Of a stretch of 64,000 nt of DNA, positions 9,167 to 18,778 are shown piece after piece. This DNA comes from Kordia sp050633145. Its GTDB lineage: Bacteria; Bacteroidota; Bacteroidia; Flavobacteriales; Flavobacteriaceae. Within the stretch, counting starts at the first letter, position 1. Every line of letters begins with the position of its first letter. The stretch lies in contig NZ_JBOEFY010000009.1 in NCBI RefSeq assembly GCF_050633145.1, positions 47,898 through 111,897 on the forward strand, written 5' to 3'. The translations under genes and the position numbers were made by a program. The notes beneath the pieces are model-generated. The model was not told the origin of the DNA. It did no database searches and worked only from the letters and a program-made list of their open reading frames with translations.

Positions 9167-10657
9167 TTACTGTTTCACAAATTTGCTACTCGCAATGGTG
9201 TTTTCAGAGATTACGTGTATCAAATACATTCCTTGCGGTTGTGTAGATAGATCTAATTGAATTTGAGAAGTATGCTTATACTCCATACTTGAAATCTGCT
9301 TTCCAAGCATATCAAACACTTGTATTTGTACTTCTTGAAACTGCTCGTTCAAACGAATAAGCGCTTTTCCAGTACTTGGATTTGGTGAAATTGTATATGA
9401 ATTATTGAGGATGATATCTTCCGTACTAAGTGTATTGCTATTAAAAAATATTCGTGCGTGTCCTTTACTTGTTGAGTTATAAGGTGCTCCCATAGCAACC
9501 GTAGTTCCATCGTCTGAGATACTTACAGAAAAGCCAAATGCATCTTGTGCGTTTTCCTCTGCTATATTTTGATCTACCTGTTGCCAAGTTCCTCCAACAT
9601 TTCTATATACTTGAGCGTAACTGTTTCCTTGTTCATAATTATAGAAGGAATCTTCGAGTGGAAACCCAATAACTACAGCATTTCCATCTCCCGACAAACT
9701 CACAGGAAGTTGAGTGTACTGCACTTGTGTGATGGTACTCGTTATGTTTGAACCAACTTGTTGCCATGTTCCAGCATTATTTTCATAGATTTTTACACTT
9801 CCAGAATTTGGGCTTGTGTAGACATCAAAAGAACTTCCAATAGCAATGGTATTTCCATCGTTTGAGAGACTTACTGAAACACCAAATTCTGCATCATCAT
9901 TGGTTCCAACAATATCTTGCCCGATTTGTTGCCAATTTCCGCTTACATTTTGAAATATCTTTACATCACCTCTATTATTCGTATTACTATATCGTGATCC
10001 CATAGCCACAATACTTCCGTCGGCGGAAATACTTACCGAAAATCCTCCTTCATCACCTGCGTTGTCTCCATCAATATCTTGTCCAATTTGCTGCCATGTT
10101 CCACCATTATTTTCATATACGCGCATGTGTCCGCTATTAGAACCATTTCCGTTATTAAATGGTGCTCCAATGGCTACAATATTTCCATTGGCAGAAAGAC
10201 TTACTGATCTTCCAGATTCGTCATCATTGGCTTCACCTATGATGTCTTGACCAACTTGTTGCCAGTTTCCTCCATTATTTTGAAAAATTCGCACATAGCC
10301 ATTATCTCCAAAAGTGTCATCGTGAAAACGTGCTCCAATAGCTACTACACTACCATCCGATGATAAGCTTACAGAATATCCAGATTGATCAATCCAATCT
10401 TCCCCATTAATATCTTGTCCTATTTGTTGCCAGTTTCCTCCATTGTTTTGGTACACTCGTACATGTCCAGCATTTTCATCTACATCGTCGTTTAAAGGTG
10501 CTCCAATAGCGACAATACTTCCATCGGCAGATAGACTTATTGAAAAACCTGAAAAGTCTACATTATTTTCTCCATCTATATCTTGACCAACTTGTGTCCA
10601 TTGTGCAAAAATAAATGTAGGAAGTAATAAAAACAGAAACTGTATTTTTTTGTTCAT
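9167..10657 (-). CDS. Seven-repeat beta-propeller protein with T9SS type A sorting domain
   Basis: The signal peptide (1-18, ending FAQ) is followed by seven ~55-residue repeats of the pattern WQQ(I/V)GQDIxGE, G-x-S-V-S-L-S-x-D-G, VAIGAP, G-x-V-R-(I/V)-Y-x-N-x-G-G. Seven units fit a seven-bladed FG-GAP/kelch-like propeller. Residues about 415-496 are a T9SS type A sorting domain: SISPNPS-like YTISPNPSTG, VFDMLGKQ, GMYLIHV and terminal SSKFVKQ. The protein is therefore expected to cross the outer membrane through T9SS and be released or anchored at the surface. It lies 56 bp upstream of the LRR gene in transcription order, so the two could be co-transcribed. Its ligand or function is not evident. 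Confidence 0.85.
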   Translation of the reverse strand: MNKKIQFLFLLLPTFIFAQWTQVGQDIDGENNVDFSGFSISLSADGSIVAIGAPLNDDVDENAGHVRVYQNNGGNWQQIGQDINGEDWIDQSGYSVSLSSDGSVVAIGARFHDDTFGDNGYVRIFQNNGGNWQQVGQDIIGEANDDESGRSVSLSANGNIVAIGAPFNNGNGSNSGHMRVYENNGGTWQQIGQDIDGDNAGDEGGFSVSISADGSIVAMGSRYSNTNNRGDVKIFQNVSGNWQQIGQDIVGTNDDAEFGVSVSLSNDGNTIAIGSSFDVYTSPNSGSVKIYENNAGTWQQVGSNITSTITQVQYTQLPVSLSGDGNAVVIGFPLEDSFYNYEQGNSYAQVYRNVGGTWQQVDQNIAEENAQDAFGFSVSISDDGTTVAMGAPYNSTSKGHARIFFNSNTLSTEDIILNNSYTISPNPSTGKALIRLNEQFQEVQIQVFDMLGKQISSMEYKHTSQIQLDLSTQPQGMYLIHVISENTIASSKFVKQ

Positions 10658-11128
10658 TAGGTATAAAAATTGAGGATTATGTAAAAGTGATTAGAATTGT
10701 TATTAAGGTTAAAATTCACTGGCAAAAATAACTTTAACTCTTTCAATAAGCTCAATGAATATAGGTTGTTGTGACGAATTCCCCTTAAAAAGTGACGAAA
10801 TAAAAGTCGATAAAATAGAATTTTATGAATTAGTCTTGAGTTTTACATCTCGACTGCGCTTGATGTGACAGGTGTTGATCGCTTTGCGCTCTTCAAAGAT
10901 TTAATGATTCAAGGTTGGAGGTTTACTTTCTGTTGATTTCAAAGTATAAACTACTGAACTTGCTTATTCATTTATTTGTTTTTTGTCAATTTGTTTTTTT
11001 CGGTGTTTCTCAAGAAATCGCTAAGACCAAAATTCTCAAAACCTAGTACCTTATCGTTGTTTAAGTATTTTTTAACATTTTAAAAAAAAAGTCTATTTTT
11101 ACAGCTAATTAAAACCGATTACTCCTAC
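10658..11128. other. 471-bp divergent intergenic region
   Basis: This is the space between the minus-strand propeller gene and the plus-strand DUF3857 operon, so both promoters must lie here. I see no coding ORF. It contains one copy of the interspersed CTCGACTGCGCT motif at 10847-10870. The end nearest 11129 is very AT-rich, with GTCTATTTTTACAG at about 11090-11104 as a weak candidate -7 region. I cannot assign a firm promoter. Confidence 0.5.
10847..10870 (+). repeat. Partial copy of an interspersed REP-like repeat
   Basis: ATCTCGACTGCGCT followed by TGATGTGACA differs at two positions from the right arm of the inverted-repeat element at 22164-22251 (ATCTCGACTGCGCT, then CGATTTGACA). Here only one arm is recognisable. 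I recall such motifs as being scattered between genes in flavobacterial genomes. Confidence 0.6.
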
Positions 11129-13054
11129 ATGAAACTGAATTCATATTGCTGCTTGCTCCTCGTATTGCTTGCAAGCACACAACTGTATTCTCAAAAGAGA
11201 ATTGATCCTACACCTGAAGATATAGAAAAAGCAAAAACACTCAAAGAAACTTATGAGGATGACGATGTCGTTTTGCTAGATGCCACAGAAGAAATACAAT
11301 TTGGTATAAACCGAAGAACTCAAACCGTTACGGTAAAGCAAAATCTCTCTGAAGAATTGATAAATATAAGTTCGCGTTCAGACATTCAGAAATATATTTT
11401 TTACAACAGTTTCTCGGATGTAGAAAAGTTTCAATTATCATATCGTAATAAAAAGAAAGTGAAATTTCCTGTGCAAGATGATTTTTATCAAAGTGATGAA
11501 ATGTTTTATCATGATGCACGTGTAAAGTATGTAAACGTTGATTTTCCTACGCAAGGCTATCGTTATTTTTATGATTTAACCAAAAATTATAAAGACATCA
11601 AATATTTTACTTCTATCTACTTTAGTGGTCAACATCCTATTGCTGAAAAGAAGGTGAAATTAATTGTTCCCGATTGGTTAACAATTGAAATTAAAGAGTT
11701 TAATTTTGAAGGATATGATATCGTAAAAGAAACCAATCGTAATGATAAGTTACAAGCAACAGAATATGTTTTTACCATCAAAAATATGCCTTCAAATCCT
11801 AAAGAGAATAATATTTTAGGACCTTCACATCACAGACCGCATATTTTAATTTTGCCAAAGTCGTTTGAGTTTCGCAAAAAAACACAAGCGCTTTTTAACG
11901 AGACCAAAGATTTGTACAAATGGTACAAGTCATTAATAGACAGCATGGATGAAAATCCTGAAAGTCTAAAAGCTAAAGTGAAAGAGCTAACAGAAAATGC
12001 CGCTACTGACGAAGAAAAGATTAAAAATATTTATTATTGGGTACAAGATAACATTCGTTACATCGCTTTTGAAGATGGAATCGCTGGTTTTAAACCAGAT
12101 GAGTCTCAAAATGTATTTAAAAAGAAATACGGCGATTGTAAAGGAATGGCAAATCTTATCAAACAAATGTTGGTCATTGCTGGTTTTGATGCTCGTCTTA
12201 CTTGGATTGGTACAAAACGTATTGCGTATGATTACTCTATGCCAAATTTATCGGTTGACAATCACATGATTTGTACTTTAGTAAAAGATGGAAAACGCTA
12301 TTTTTTAGATGGAACTGAAAAATACAATCCGTTTGGTGAATATGCAGACCGTATTCAAGGGAGACCCGTTTTAATTGAAGATAATGACGCTTTTATTTTG
12401 GATAAAGTTCCTACAGCTACTGTTTCTGATAATAAGGAAATGTATCATTCTAAATTAAAAATTGATAAGGAAGAACTAAAAGGTTCAGTTACTAAAACAT
12501 TTACTGGCGAAAGTAGAGCTACCTTTTTGTATGGATATTATTCTATTGGTAATGATAAAAAAGAAGACGTTTTACTAAGTTTTTTAACCAAAGGCGATAA
12601 AAACTACATCATTGATAATATTCAAAATTCAGATTTGAGTAACCGTGAAAAAGATGTAAAGCTCTCGTATGATTTGATCTTGAAAAATAAGGTGACTTCG
12701 TTTGACAATGAAATCTACATTGACATTGATCATAATCAGGATTTAAAACAATTAGATTTAACAGAGCGTAAAAGCGACTATTCCTTCTCGTATAAGAAAA
12801 ATATAGAAACCATTGTAGAATTGGATATTCCGACTGGATATGCTGTAAAAGAACTTCCCAAAAATGTCAAAGCTGTCACTGAAGATTTTGAAATTTCTAT
12901 AGATTTTACAGTAAAAGGGAACAAAATAATTTATCACAAAAACTTCGAATTCAAAAATGCCATCATTTCTAAAAAATACTTTACAGAATGGAATGAAGCA
13001 TTAAAAAACATTAAAAATAGCTATCAAGAGCAGTTAATCTTGGTAAAATCATAA
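11129..13054 (+). CDS. DUF3857 / transglutaminase-like exported protein
   Basis: This 641-residue protein has a signal peptide (about 1-21, ending LYSQ), an N-terminal DUF3857-type beta-rich region (about 55-260) and a transglutaminase-like cysteine-protease fold (about 290-410). A complete triad is visible: C337 in KKKYGDCKGMANL, H379 in VDNHMICTL and D394 in RYFLDGTEK. The remaining ~240 residues form a beta-rich C-terminal DUF3858-like domain. It probably acts in the periplasm as a peptidase or transglutaminase-type enzyme; the substrate is unknown. It is the first gene of a tight two-gene operon, with a 9-bp gap to a second DUF3857 protein. Confidence 0.85.
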   Translation: MKLNSYCCLLLVLLASTQLYSQKRIDPTPEDIEKAKTLKETYEDDDVVLLDATEEIQFGINRRTQTVTVKQNLSEELINISSRSDIQKYIFYNSFSDVEKFQLSYRNKKKVKFPVQDDFYQSDEMFYHDARVKYVNVDFPTQGYRYFYDLTKNYKDIKYFTSIYFSGQHPIAEKKVKLIVPDWLTIEIKEFNFEGYDIVKETNRNDKLQATEYVFTIKNMPSNPKENNILGPSHHRPHILILPKSFEFRKKTQALFNETKDLYKWYKSLIDSMDENPESLKAKVKELTENAATDEEKIKNIYYWVQDNIRYIAFEDGIAGFKPDESQNVFKKKYGDCKGMANLIKQMLVIAGFDARLTWIGTKRIAYDYSMPNLSVDNHMICTLVKDGKRYFLDGTEKYNPFGEYADRIQGRPVLIEDNDAFILDKVPTATVSDNKEMYHSKLKIDKEELKGSVTKTFTGESRATFLYGYYSIGNDKKEDVLLSFLTKGDKNYIIDNIQNSDLSNREKDVKLSYDLILKNKVTSFDNEIYIDIDHNQDLKQLDLTERKSDYSFSYKKNIETIVELDIPTGYAVKELPKNVKAVTEDFEISIDFTVKGNKIIYHKNFEFKNAIISKKYFTEWNEALKNIKNSYQEQLILVKS

Positions 13055-13063
13055 ATCAATACT

Positions 13064-15238
13064 ATGCTACAAAAACTAGTTGCTTGTGTATTGATACTTT
13101 TTACAGTATCAGTAACAAGTCAGAATCGTCAACAAATTAAAATTAAGAACATTTTTTGGGGAGAAAATGATACTCAAAAAGGAATCGTTGATATTCCTGA
13201 AAAATGGCAAAATGAGTCTGCAGTCATTTTATATCAAGAATATTTTTATGACTATCATAAATATGCAAAAAAAGTACGTTATACCAATTCGTTGCGTATG
13301 CGTGTAAAGATCTTGGACAAGGCTGCCATTGATGATTATTCAGAATTTTCATTTACAAAAAACCTACGTGTAAAAAGAGGTTATTGGGGTAAAAAAGAGA
13401 AAAAATTCATTGGTGTAAAAATCGTCAAACCCAATGGAGACGAACGTGTTATTAAAGTAGATGAAGAAGCCGTAAAAACGGACGATGAATATAAGTTGGC
13501 AATTTCAGGCTTGGAAGTTGGTGATATTTTAGACTATTATGTGTACACCATTGAACCATTTATAGAAAAAAAAGGATATGCTTTTGAACCTACTACCAAC
13601 TTTTTGAGCAATGAATATCCTACAAAAAAATTCGTTTTAAAATTCAATACAGAGAATGATTTCTTTATCAATTTTAACAGCTATAATGGTGCTCCAAAAT
13701 TGAAACAAATAGATACTAAAAAACGAAATGATCGTAGGTATATATTAGAGGCTGAAAATATTGAAAAAACAGAGATTCCATATTGGTATTCACCACTTTT
13801 AGAATTACCATTTTTTAAATTTCAAGTAACGTTTTCACGATCGGGACGTTTTGAAAAAAATGTATTTAATTTTATTTCTGAATCTGAAAAAGAAATCAAA
13901 ACAGAAGTAACGGCAGATGAAGTACTTTCTGTGTACAAAAATGCTTTTGGTAATTTTAAAGACGAACCAAAAAAGTTTCATAAATACTTTAGAAAGAAAA
14001 GTTTAACGCAAGATGAGTTGGCACGTGAAGCCTATTACTATTTGAGACATTACTACTTTACCAACTATTTTGAAGGTTCTATATTGAGCGAATCTAAAAT
14101 TATTGGGTATTACGGTGATGAATCTAATCCTGATTATTTCTTCTTAAGTAATCCAAATCGTTTTGTATCTGTGTATTGTTCTATGTTACAAAAAAATTAC
14201 ATTCCGTTTGATATCATAGTTGCAAAAGACCGAAGCGAAGGAAATATTAAAGATTTATTGTTTATTAGCGAAGCAGAAACGATCATTCGTGTCAATTTAC
14301 ACAAACCTATATATGTTTCTGTATACAATGCCTATAGCAATTTGGAAACCATCAATCCGATGATTGAGAATACAGAAGCTTATGTACTAAAATATTCGGA
14401 AGATGATAGAGAATTATCAAGCGTAAGCACCACTACAATTCCAGGTTCAAAAGCAAGCGATAATAAACAAGTTGAAGACCTAACAGTTACTTTTAGTGAT
14501 TCGTTCAATCAAATTAACTTCTCTAGAAAAAGCGACTCTTACGGACATTTAAAAAGTTCTTTACAGGATGAAGTAATGTTCTTTTTTGATTACTTGGATG
14601 AAGATTATACAAAATATGGTACCGAAGGATATATTAATAAAGTACGCAAAAAAAAGAACAGAACTAGGTATCGCAAAGAATACAATGCGCTTATTGATAA
14701 ACTAAAGGAACGTCAACAAAAGATTTTACATAGTGGACTTTCAAGTGAATACGACCCATTGGAAGTTGAAGAAGAGAACACATTCAAAATCGTTAACACA
14801 GGTCGTTACGACGCTAAAACGCCTTTTACTTACGAACAAGAGTTTGTTATGAAAAATCAACTTGTAAAAAAAGCTGGAAAAAACTACCTTTTTGAAGTTG
14901 GAAAATTAATTGGCGGACAAGTATCTGTAACACAGGATAAAATAGATAGAGCGCAAGCTATTAACCGTTCGTTTCCAAAATCGTACGAAAACAATATAAA
15001 TATCATCATTCCTGAAGGTTATAAAGTTGTTGGCTTAGACAAACTAAACAAAAATGTTACCAACGAAACTGGTGGTTTTAAAAGCTCGGCTACTATAGAA
15101 GGAAATATTTTAAAAATTAAAACCTTAAAATACTATAGTAATTACGATGAGCCTAATAGTAACTGGAATAAAATACGTGCATTTTTAGACGAAGCATATC
15201 AGTTTACACAAGAAAAGATTATGTTTAGAAAATTATAA
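13064..15238 (+). CDS. DUF3857 protein with degenerate transglutaminase core
   Basis: This 724-residue protein has a signal peptide (about 1-20, ending VTSQ) and the same overall architecture as its neighbour: an N-terminal DUF3857 region (about 45-270), a middle transglutaminase-like helix region and a beta-rich C-terminus. The segment equivalent to the active site reads RFVSVYCSMLQKNYIPFDII, with C372 but without the GDCK context, and I see no clear matching His/Asp. It may be a non-catalytic partner of the upstream enzyme (inference). It follows the first gene by 9 bp and the pair ends in the palindromic terminator at 15260-15291, so the two are almost certainly co-transcribed. Confidence 0.8.
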   Translation: MLQKLVACVLILFTVSVTSQNRQQIKIKNIFWGENDTQKGIVDIPEKWQNESAVILYQEYFYDYHKYAKKVRYTNSLRMRVKILDKAAIDDYSEFSFTKNLRVKRGYWGKKEKKFIGVKIVKPNGDERVIKVDEEAVKTDDEYKLAISGLEVGDILDYYVYTIEPFIEKKGYAFEPTTNFLSNEYPTKKFVLKFNTENDFFINFNSYNGAPKLKQIDTKKRNDRRYILEAENIEKTEIPYWYSPLLELPFFKFQVTFSRSGRFEKNVFNFISESEKEIKTEVTADEVLSVYKNAFGNFKDEPKKFHKYFRKKSLTQDELAREAYYYLRHYYFTNYFEGSILSESKIIGYYGDESNPDYFFLSNPNRFVSVYCSMLQKNYIPFDIIVAKDRSEGNIKDLLFISEAETIIRVNLHKPIYVSVYNAYSNLETINPMIENTEAYVLKYSEDDRELSSVSTTTIPGSKASDNKQVEDLTVTFSDSFNQINFSRKSDSYGHLKSSLQDEVMFFFDYLDEDYTKYGTEGYINKVRKKKNRTRYRKEYNALIDKLKERQQKILHSGLSSEYDPLEVEEENTFKIVNTGRYDAKTPFTYEQEFVMKNQLVKKAGKNYLFEVGKLIGGQVSVTQDKIDRAQAINRSFPKSYENNINIIIPEGYKVVGLDKLNKNVTNETGGFKSSATIEGNILKIKTLKYYSNYDEPNSNWNKIRAFLDEAYQFTQEKIMFRKL

Positions 15239-15259
15239 GAGTTCCTAAAACATAGAATT

Positions 15260-15291
15260 AAAGGGTATATATTTTAAAATATATACCCTTT
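15260..15291 (+). terminator. Perfect 32-bp palindromic terminator of the DUF3857 operon
   Basis: AAAGGGTATATATTTT (15260-15275) is followed directly by its exact reverse complement (15276-15291) and then a T-rich tail. It lies 22 bp after the stop of the second DUF3857 gene, as expected of an intrinsic terminator. Confidence 0.85.
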
Positions 15292-15423
15292 TTATATTTT
15301 ATGGATTGTAACTAGAATTGATTTGTTTTAAATTAAGCATACAAGAATTACTTTCAATAAATACTATTATTTAAAGAAATATGATTCAATTTTAAAATGT
15401 AGCGTTATAATAAAGGGAAAATG

Positions 15424-15753
15424 TTACTTCTTCACGAAGCGTTTTGTGATTGATTTTTTATCAGTAATTACTTTTACAAGATAAATTCCAGATTTCCAAG
15501 AAGAAATATCAATAGCGTTATGCATTGTTGTTAGCTTTCCTGTGTAAATTTTTCTACCCAACAAATTATAAACCTCAACGGCTGCATCTGTTTTTTGGGA
15601 AAGTCTAATGTTTAATTCATTCACTCCTGGGTTAGGAGAAATATTAAAAACTGTCTCTGAATTTGAAGCAAATTGCGTATTTCCAGCACTTTGCGCAAAA
15701 GTTGCAGTGCTAAAAGAAAGTAGTAAAATAAATAAAAGTATTTTTTGCTTCAC
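15424..15753 (-). CDS. Minimal T9SS type A protein: signal peptide plus sorting domain
   Basis: Only 109 residues. Residues 1-21 are a Sec signal peptide ending TATFAQ. After about 14 linker residues, nearly everything else (36-109) is a T9SS type A sorting domain: FNISPNPGVNELNIRLS, VEVYNLLGRKIY, GIYLVKVITD and KRFVKK. There is no passenger domain. It could be a small decoy or adaptor substrate of T9SS, a precursor that releases a very short peptide, or a truncated remnant of a larger gene. The ORF is intact with its own signal peptide, which argues against simple decay. The neighbours are an unrelated operon and a lipase. Confidence 0.75.
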   Translation of the reverse strand: MKQKILLFILLLSFSTATFAQSAGNTQFASNSETVFNISPNPGVNELNIRLSQKTDAAVEVYNLLGRKIYTGKLTTMHNAIDISSWKSGIYLVKVITDKKSITKRFVKK

Positions 15754-15954
15754 TCGATGTAAATTTGGTGCTTTTCACAAATGTAATAATAATTTAGAGA
15801 AATGACATATTTTTAACATTCTATATCCATTTTTTAAACTTTTATCAGTAAAACTACGTGGTTCTATATTCAAGGGAAAATGTTCTGTTATCATTTTTTT
15901 ATTAGCTGTTTATTTGTAAGTACTTAGTATTAACACTTACAATGAAAAAAAGCA

Positions 15955-17238
15955 ATGAATCCATCTAACCAACTACTTAAACAAATATATAGTTTATCAT
16001 TTTCTGTAAATTCTGCCTCAGGCTTATCCTGGTCACAAAACGATTGTAAAAGCGGAATGATTGAAATGCAAAGCTATGTAACTAAAGTTGCCAAAGATGT
16101 ACTCAAAGAAACAAAAGGAATTATTGGCGATTGGAAAGCAATTTGGGGACCAATTGTATATGCAAACGATCCTACTTCAACGTCTGTACATGCCGATAAT
16201 ACTATGGGAATGTATTATAATGAAGAGGAAAATACAATCGTAATTGGTATCGCAGGGACAAATATAAATTCACCTTATGGTTGGTTTGTGGAAGATTTCT
16301 CTGTGCAAAAAACTGTTTCATGGGAACTCGTAACTGGCGCGCCTAATTCAGGTAATATTTCAAATGGAACGCATATTGGACTGAATATTTTACTGAATAT
16401 GACAAATAAAGAAGATTCTTCTATGTTGACAGCGCTAAAGAATTTTTTACATGACAATTCACATTTACAAGATGTACAAGTTGCAGTAGCTGGTCATAGT
16501 TTAGGTGGTGCATTATCTCCTACTCTAGCCTTATATTTAGTAGATAAAAAGAATGATTGGGATCCAGAAAACAAAACGTCTGTTGGAGCATTTCCAACCG
16601 CAGGTCCAACACCGGGCGACGAAGGGTTTGCTTCGTATTATGAAAAACAAATCGCAGCAAATAAAATTTATTATTTGAGTCAACATAATGCTTTAGATGT
16701 TGTGCCACATGCGTGGGAAAAAGGCGATTTGGAAAAAATTCCAACGATTTATGAAGAGTATATTAAACAACCAAGTGATGCCAATCCAGCTGAAACGTTG
16801 ACAGGGACTTTAGCGACTGTTGCTGCGTTGAATGCATTATCTGCTAAAAACATTGCAGGTATTCCTGTAAATCGCTACAAGCAAATTTCTCCTTCAACTA
16901 CTTTACAAGGAAGTTTTAATACTACAATTGATGATAAAATTTCAAAAAAATTAAAATACATCCGATTGGTATTACCGTTAGCTTTAGGAAAATATGCTGC
17001 ATATTTGCGAAACTTAGTTCGTTTTGCAGCACAAGCCGGAACACAACATGTTACAGCCTATTATTCACTATTGGATGTAGAAACATTCATGGACGCTTAC
17101 AAAGAGATTTTAAATAATAACAAGCCAAGTGGCTTAGTAATTCATGAACCTTATGAACAAGCCGTAAAATCAATTGCTAAGATTGATTTGAAAAAAATAG
17201 ATGCAGCTGCTATGAAGCTTGCAGAAGATAATCACTAG
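15955..17238 (+). CDS. Class 3 lipase-family alpha/beta hydrolase
   Basis: This 427-residue protein has the lipase class 3 nucleophile elbow VAVAGHSLGGALSPTLALYL, with catalytic S182. It is preceded by the oxyanion-region strand TIVIGIAGTN (about 95-104). A likely catalytic Asp/His pair follows in LSQHNALDVVPHAWEKGD (near 242-259). No signal peptide or sorting domain is visible, so it may be cytoplasmic or exported by another route. It should hydrolyse ester bonds in lipids; the substrate is unknown. It is monocistronic and ends in a strong hairpin terminator. Confidence 0.82.
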   Translation: MNPSNQLLKQIYSLSFSVNSASGLSWSQNDCKSGMIEMQSYVTKVAKDVLKETKGIIGDWKAIWGPIVYANDPTSTSVHADNTMGMYYNEEENTIVIGIAGTNINSPYGWFVEDFSVQKTVSWELVTGAPNSGNISNGTHIGLNILLNMTNKEDSSMLTALKNFLHDNSHLQDVQVAVAGHSLGGALSPTLALYLVDKKNDWDPENKTSVGAFPTAGPTPGDEGFASYYEKQIAANKIYYLSQHNALDVVPHAWEKGDLEKIPTIYEEYIKQPSDANPAETLTGTLATVAALNALSAKNIAGIPVNRYKQISPSTTLQGSFNTTIDDKISKKLKYIRLVLPLALGKYAAYLRNLVRFAAQAGTQHVTAYYSLLDVETFMDAYKEILNNNKPSGLVIHEPYEQAVKSIAKIDLKKIDAAAMKLAEDNH

Positions 17239-17290
17239 ACTTTTTAGGATAGTGGCTAACCAACCAACCATTTATTTATTTATTTATTAA

Positions 17291-17319
17291 AAAAAACACT
17301 CCTATATGGAGTGTTTTTT
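17291..17319. terminator. Intrinsic terminator after the lipase gene (bidirectional)
   Basis: The stem AAAAAACACTCC (17291-17302), loop TATAT, and perfect complement GGAGTGTTTTTT (17308-17319) lie between the convergent lipase and DOMON genes. A/T tracts on both sides allow termination in both directions. Just upstream is a run of four ATTT units (about 17270-17288). Confidence 0.85.
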
Positions 17320-17348
17320 CATTAACTGATACTGCGATATTCAACTAT

Positions 17349-18110
17349 TTAACTTTTCACAAAACGTTTCGTTTGTGTAAAATCATCTACAGTAACTTTA
17401 ATAAGGTACATTCCGCTATTCCATTGAGAAGCTTCAATATTTGTTTGTTTTTCTTCAAGTTGTTTTGTTAAAATTTGTTTTCCTAACATGTTATACACTT
17501 CTACTTTTGCAGTATTGCTTTTAGTAGGCAATGTAATTGTAAAGTTTGCAGCTGATGGATTAGGACTTACAGAGAAATCTGTTAATACAAAACGATCTAC
17601 TCCAAGTGTTAAATTGGCAACTGTACCGCCTCTACCGCCTGTGTGGTATCCAAATGTCAATCCGCCACCTTTTGCCCATAATAAAGGAATAGGTCCGTTT
17701 GCAGTTGGGAAAATATAATCATTTGCATCTCCTGTATTTATAGCTCTTGTAGCTACAATAGTTCGTACACCTAGTGAAGTTGTATTGGTCGTTACCGTCC
17801 AATCTTGACTAGCATCTAAATTAGGCTGACCGTTACCCGCAGGCATATTTCTGTCTTGCAATCCTATTGAATTGTATACTACCACATCATCACCTGCATT
17901 TCCCATCATATTTCCTGCTGAAACTCCAGGTGCAACTCCTAGCCATACATTTGAAGGACCAATTAAAGTCATAGTAACCAATGATGTGGAAGAATCTACA
18001 TCAAACTTTACCGTAAAACCAGAATCTAAGGTTACTGTTCCTGTAGTCCATGATTGACCAAAACCGAAACTGATGGATAATAAAAAAATAAAAAGTGTAA
18101 TTTTTTTCAT
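17349..18110 (-). CDS. DOMON-domain protein with T9SS type A sorting domain
   Basis: A signal peptide (1-19, ending GFGQ) is followed by a DOMON-like beta sandwich (about 22-165). Recognisable features are VWLGVAPG (55-62), MMGNAGDDVVVY (68-79), TRAINTGDANDYIF (121-134) and LLWAKGGG...YH (143-156). Met68/69 and His156 sit where cytochrome-type DOMON domains carry Met/His haem ligands, so haem b binding is possible (inference). Residues about 175-253 are a T9SS type A sorting domain (FSVSPNPSAAN, VEVYNMLGKQ, GMYLIKV, KRFVKS), which implies surface delivery. Its start overlaps the stop of the upstream ankyrin gene (ATGA), so the pair is co-transcribed. Confidence 0.78.
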   Translation of the reverse strand: MKKITLFIFLLSISFGFGQSWTTGTVTLDSGFTVKFDVDSSTSLVTMTLIGPSNVWLGVAPGVSAGNMMGNAGDDVVVYNSIGLQDRNMPAGNGQPNLDASQDWTVTTNTTSLGVRTIVATRAINTGDANDYIFPTANGPIPLLWAKGGGLTFGYHTGGRGGTVANLTLGVDRFVLTDFSVSPNPSAANFTITLPTKSNTAKVEVYNMLGKQILTKQLEEKQTNIEASQWNSGMYLIKVTVDDFTQTKRFVKS

Positions 18111-18631
18111 AGTGCTTTGTTTTTAATAAGGGTAATAATTTTTTGATTGTTGTAATTGATTGCGTAGTCTAAAGCTGTCTTTCCGCTTCCATCTTTTTTA
18201 TTGGCTTTTGCTCCAGCATGAATCAATTTTTCTGCAATACTCGTATTGTTAAATAATGTAGCAAAGTGTAATGCCGTTGTGCCACTGTCGTTGGCTTTGT
18301 TTACATCTACATTATTTTTTAATAAAATGTCTATAATTGTTTCATCCTTTTTATACACAGCTGCCATAAGTGGAGTTCCATACGTGCTAACTCCATTTAT
18401 ATTTTCGACTTTTTCTACTAAAAACTCAACAACTTCTGCATTTCCATTGTAACATGCTAGTAAAAATGGCGTATATCCAGCATCATTTTTTGAGTTAATC
18501 ATCGCTGGTGATTTCTTATAGATTTCTGCCATTTCTGCTTTACTTCCATTTCTAGCCACATGAAACACATCTTGCTGTGCTTGACAAACTGCTATACTTA
18601 CTAGAAAAAGAATTGTTATGAATTTATGCAT
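18107..18631 (-). CDS. Exported ankyrin-repeat protein
   Basis: This 174-residue protein has a signal peptide (1-18, ending AVCQA) and about four ankyrin repeats. The consensus pieces are AGYTPFLLACYNGNAEVVEFL, cut here into GYTPFLLACYNGNAEVVEF, plus YGTPLMAAVYKKDETIIDIL, GTTALHFATLFNNTSIAEKL and GKTALDYAINYNNQKIITLI. It is probably periplasmic and binds another protein. It overlaps by 4 bp the DOMON/T9SS gene downstream, and it is divergent from an AraC-type regulator 147 bp away. Exported ankyrin proteins beside redox or haem proteins (such as AnkB next to catalase) are known in other bacteria, so a maturation or protection role for the DOMON partner is a reasonable guess. Confidence 0.85.
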   Translation of the reverse strand: MHKFITILFLVSIAVCQAQQDVFHVARNGSKAEMAEIYKKSPAMINSKNDAGYTPFLLACYNGNAEVVEFLVEKVENINGVSTYGTPLMAAVYKKDETIIDILLKNNVDVNKANDSGTTALHFATLFNNTSIAEKLIHAGAKANKKDGSGKTALDYAINYNNQKIITLIKNKAL

Positions 18632-18778
18632 AGGGTATATTGATTTTTAACTGTTCTATTAAGAAATGATCTCTTAGCTACTTATATACAAGTACTAATA
18701 ACACAAAGCTATTTGTTCAGATGTAGTATCGTGATATGAAAAAAAGAGTTTTACATATTAATTTATTCCTCCAATACC

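Noticed and set aside
9167..10657. Regular ~165-bp repeats as a possible repeat array
   Set aside because: They are the coding repeats of the seven propeller blades in a continuous frame.
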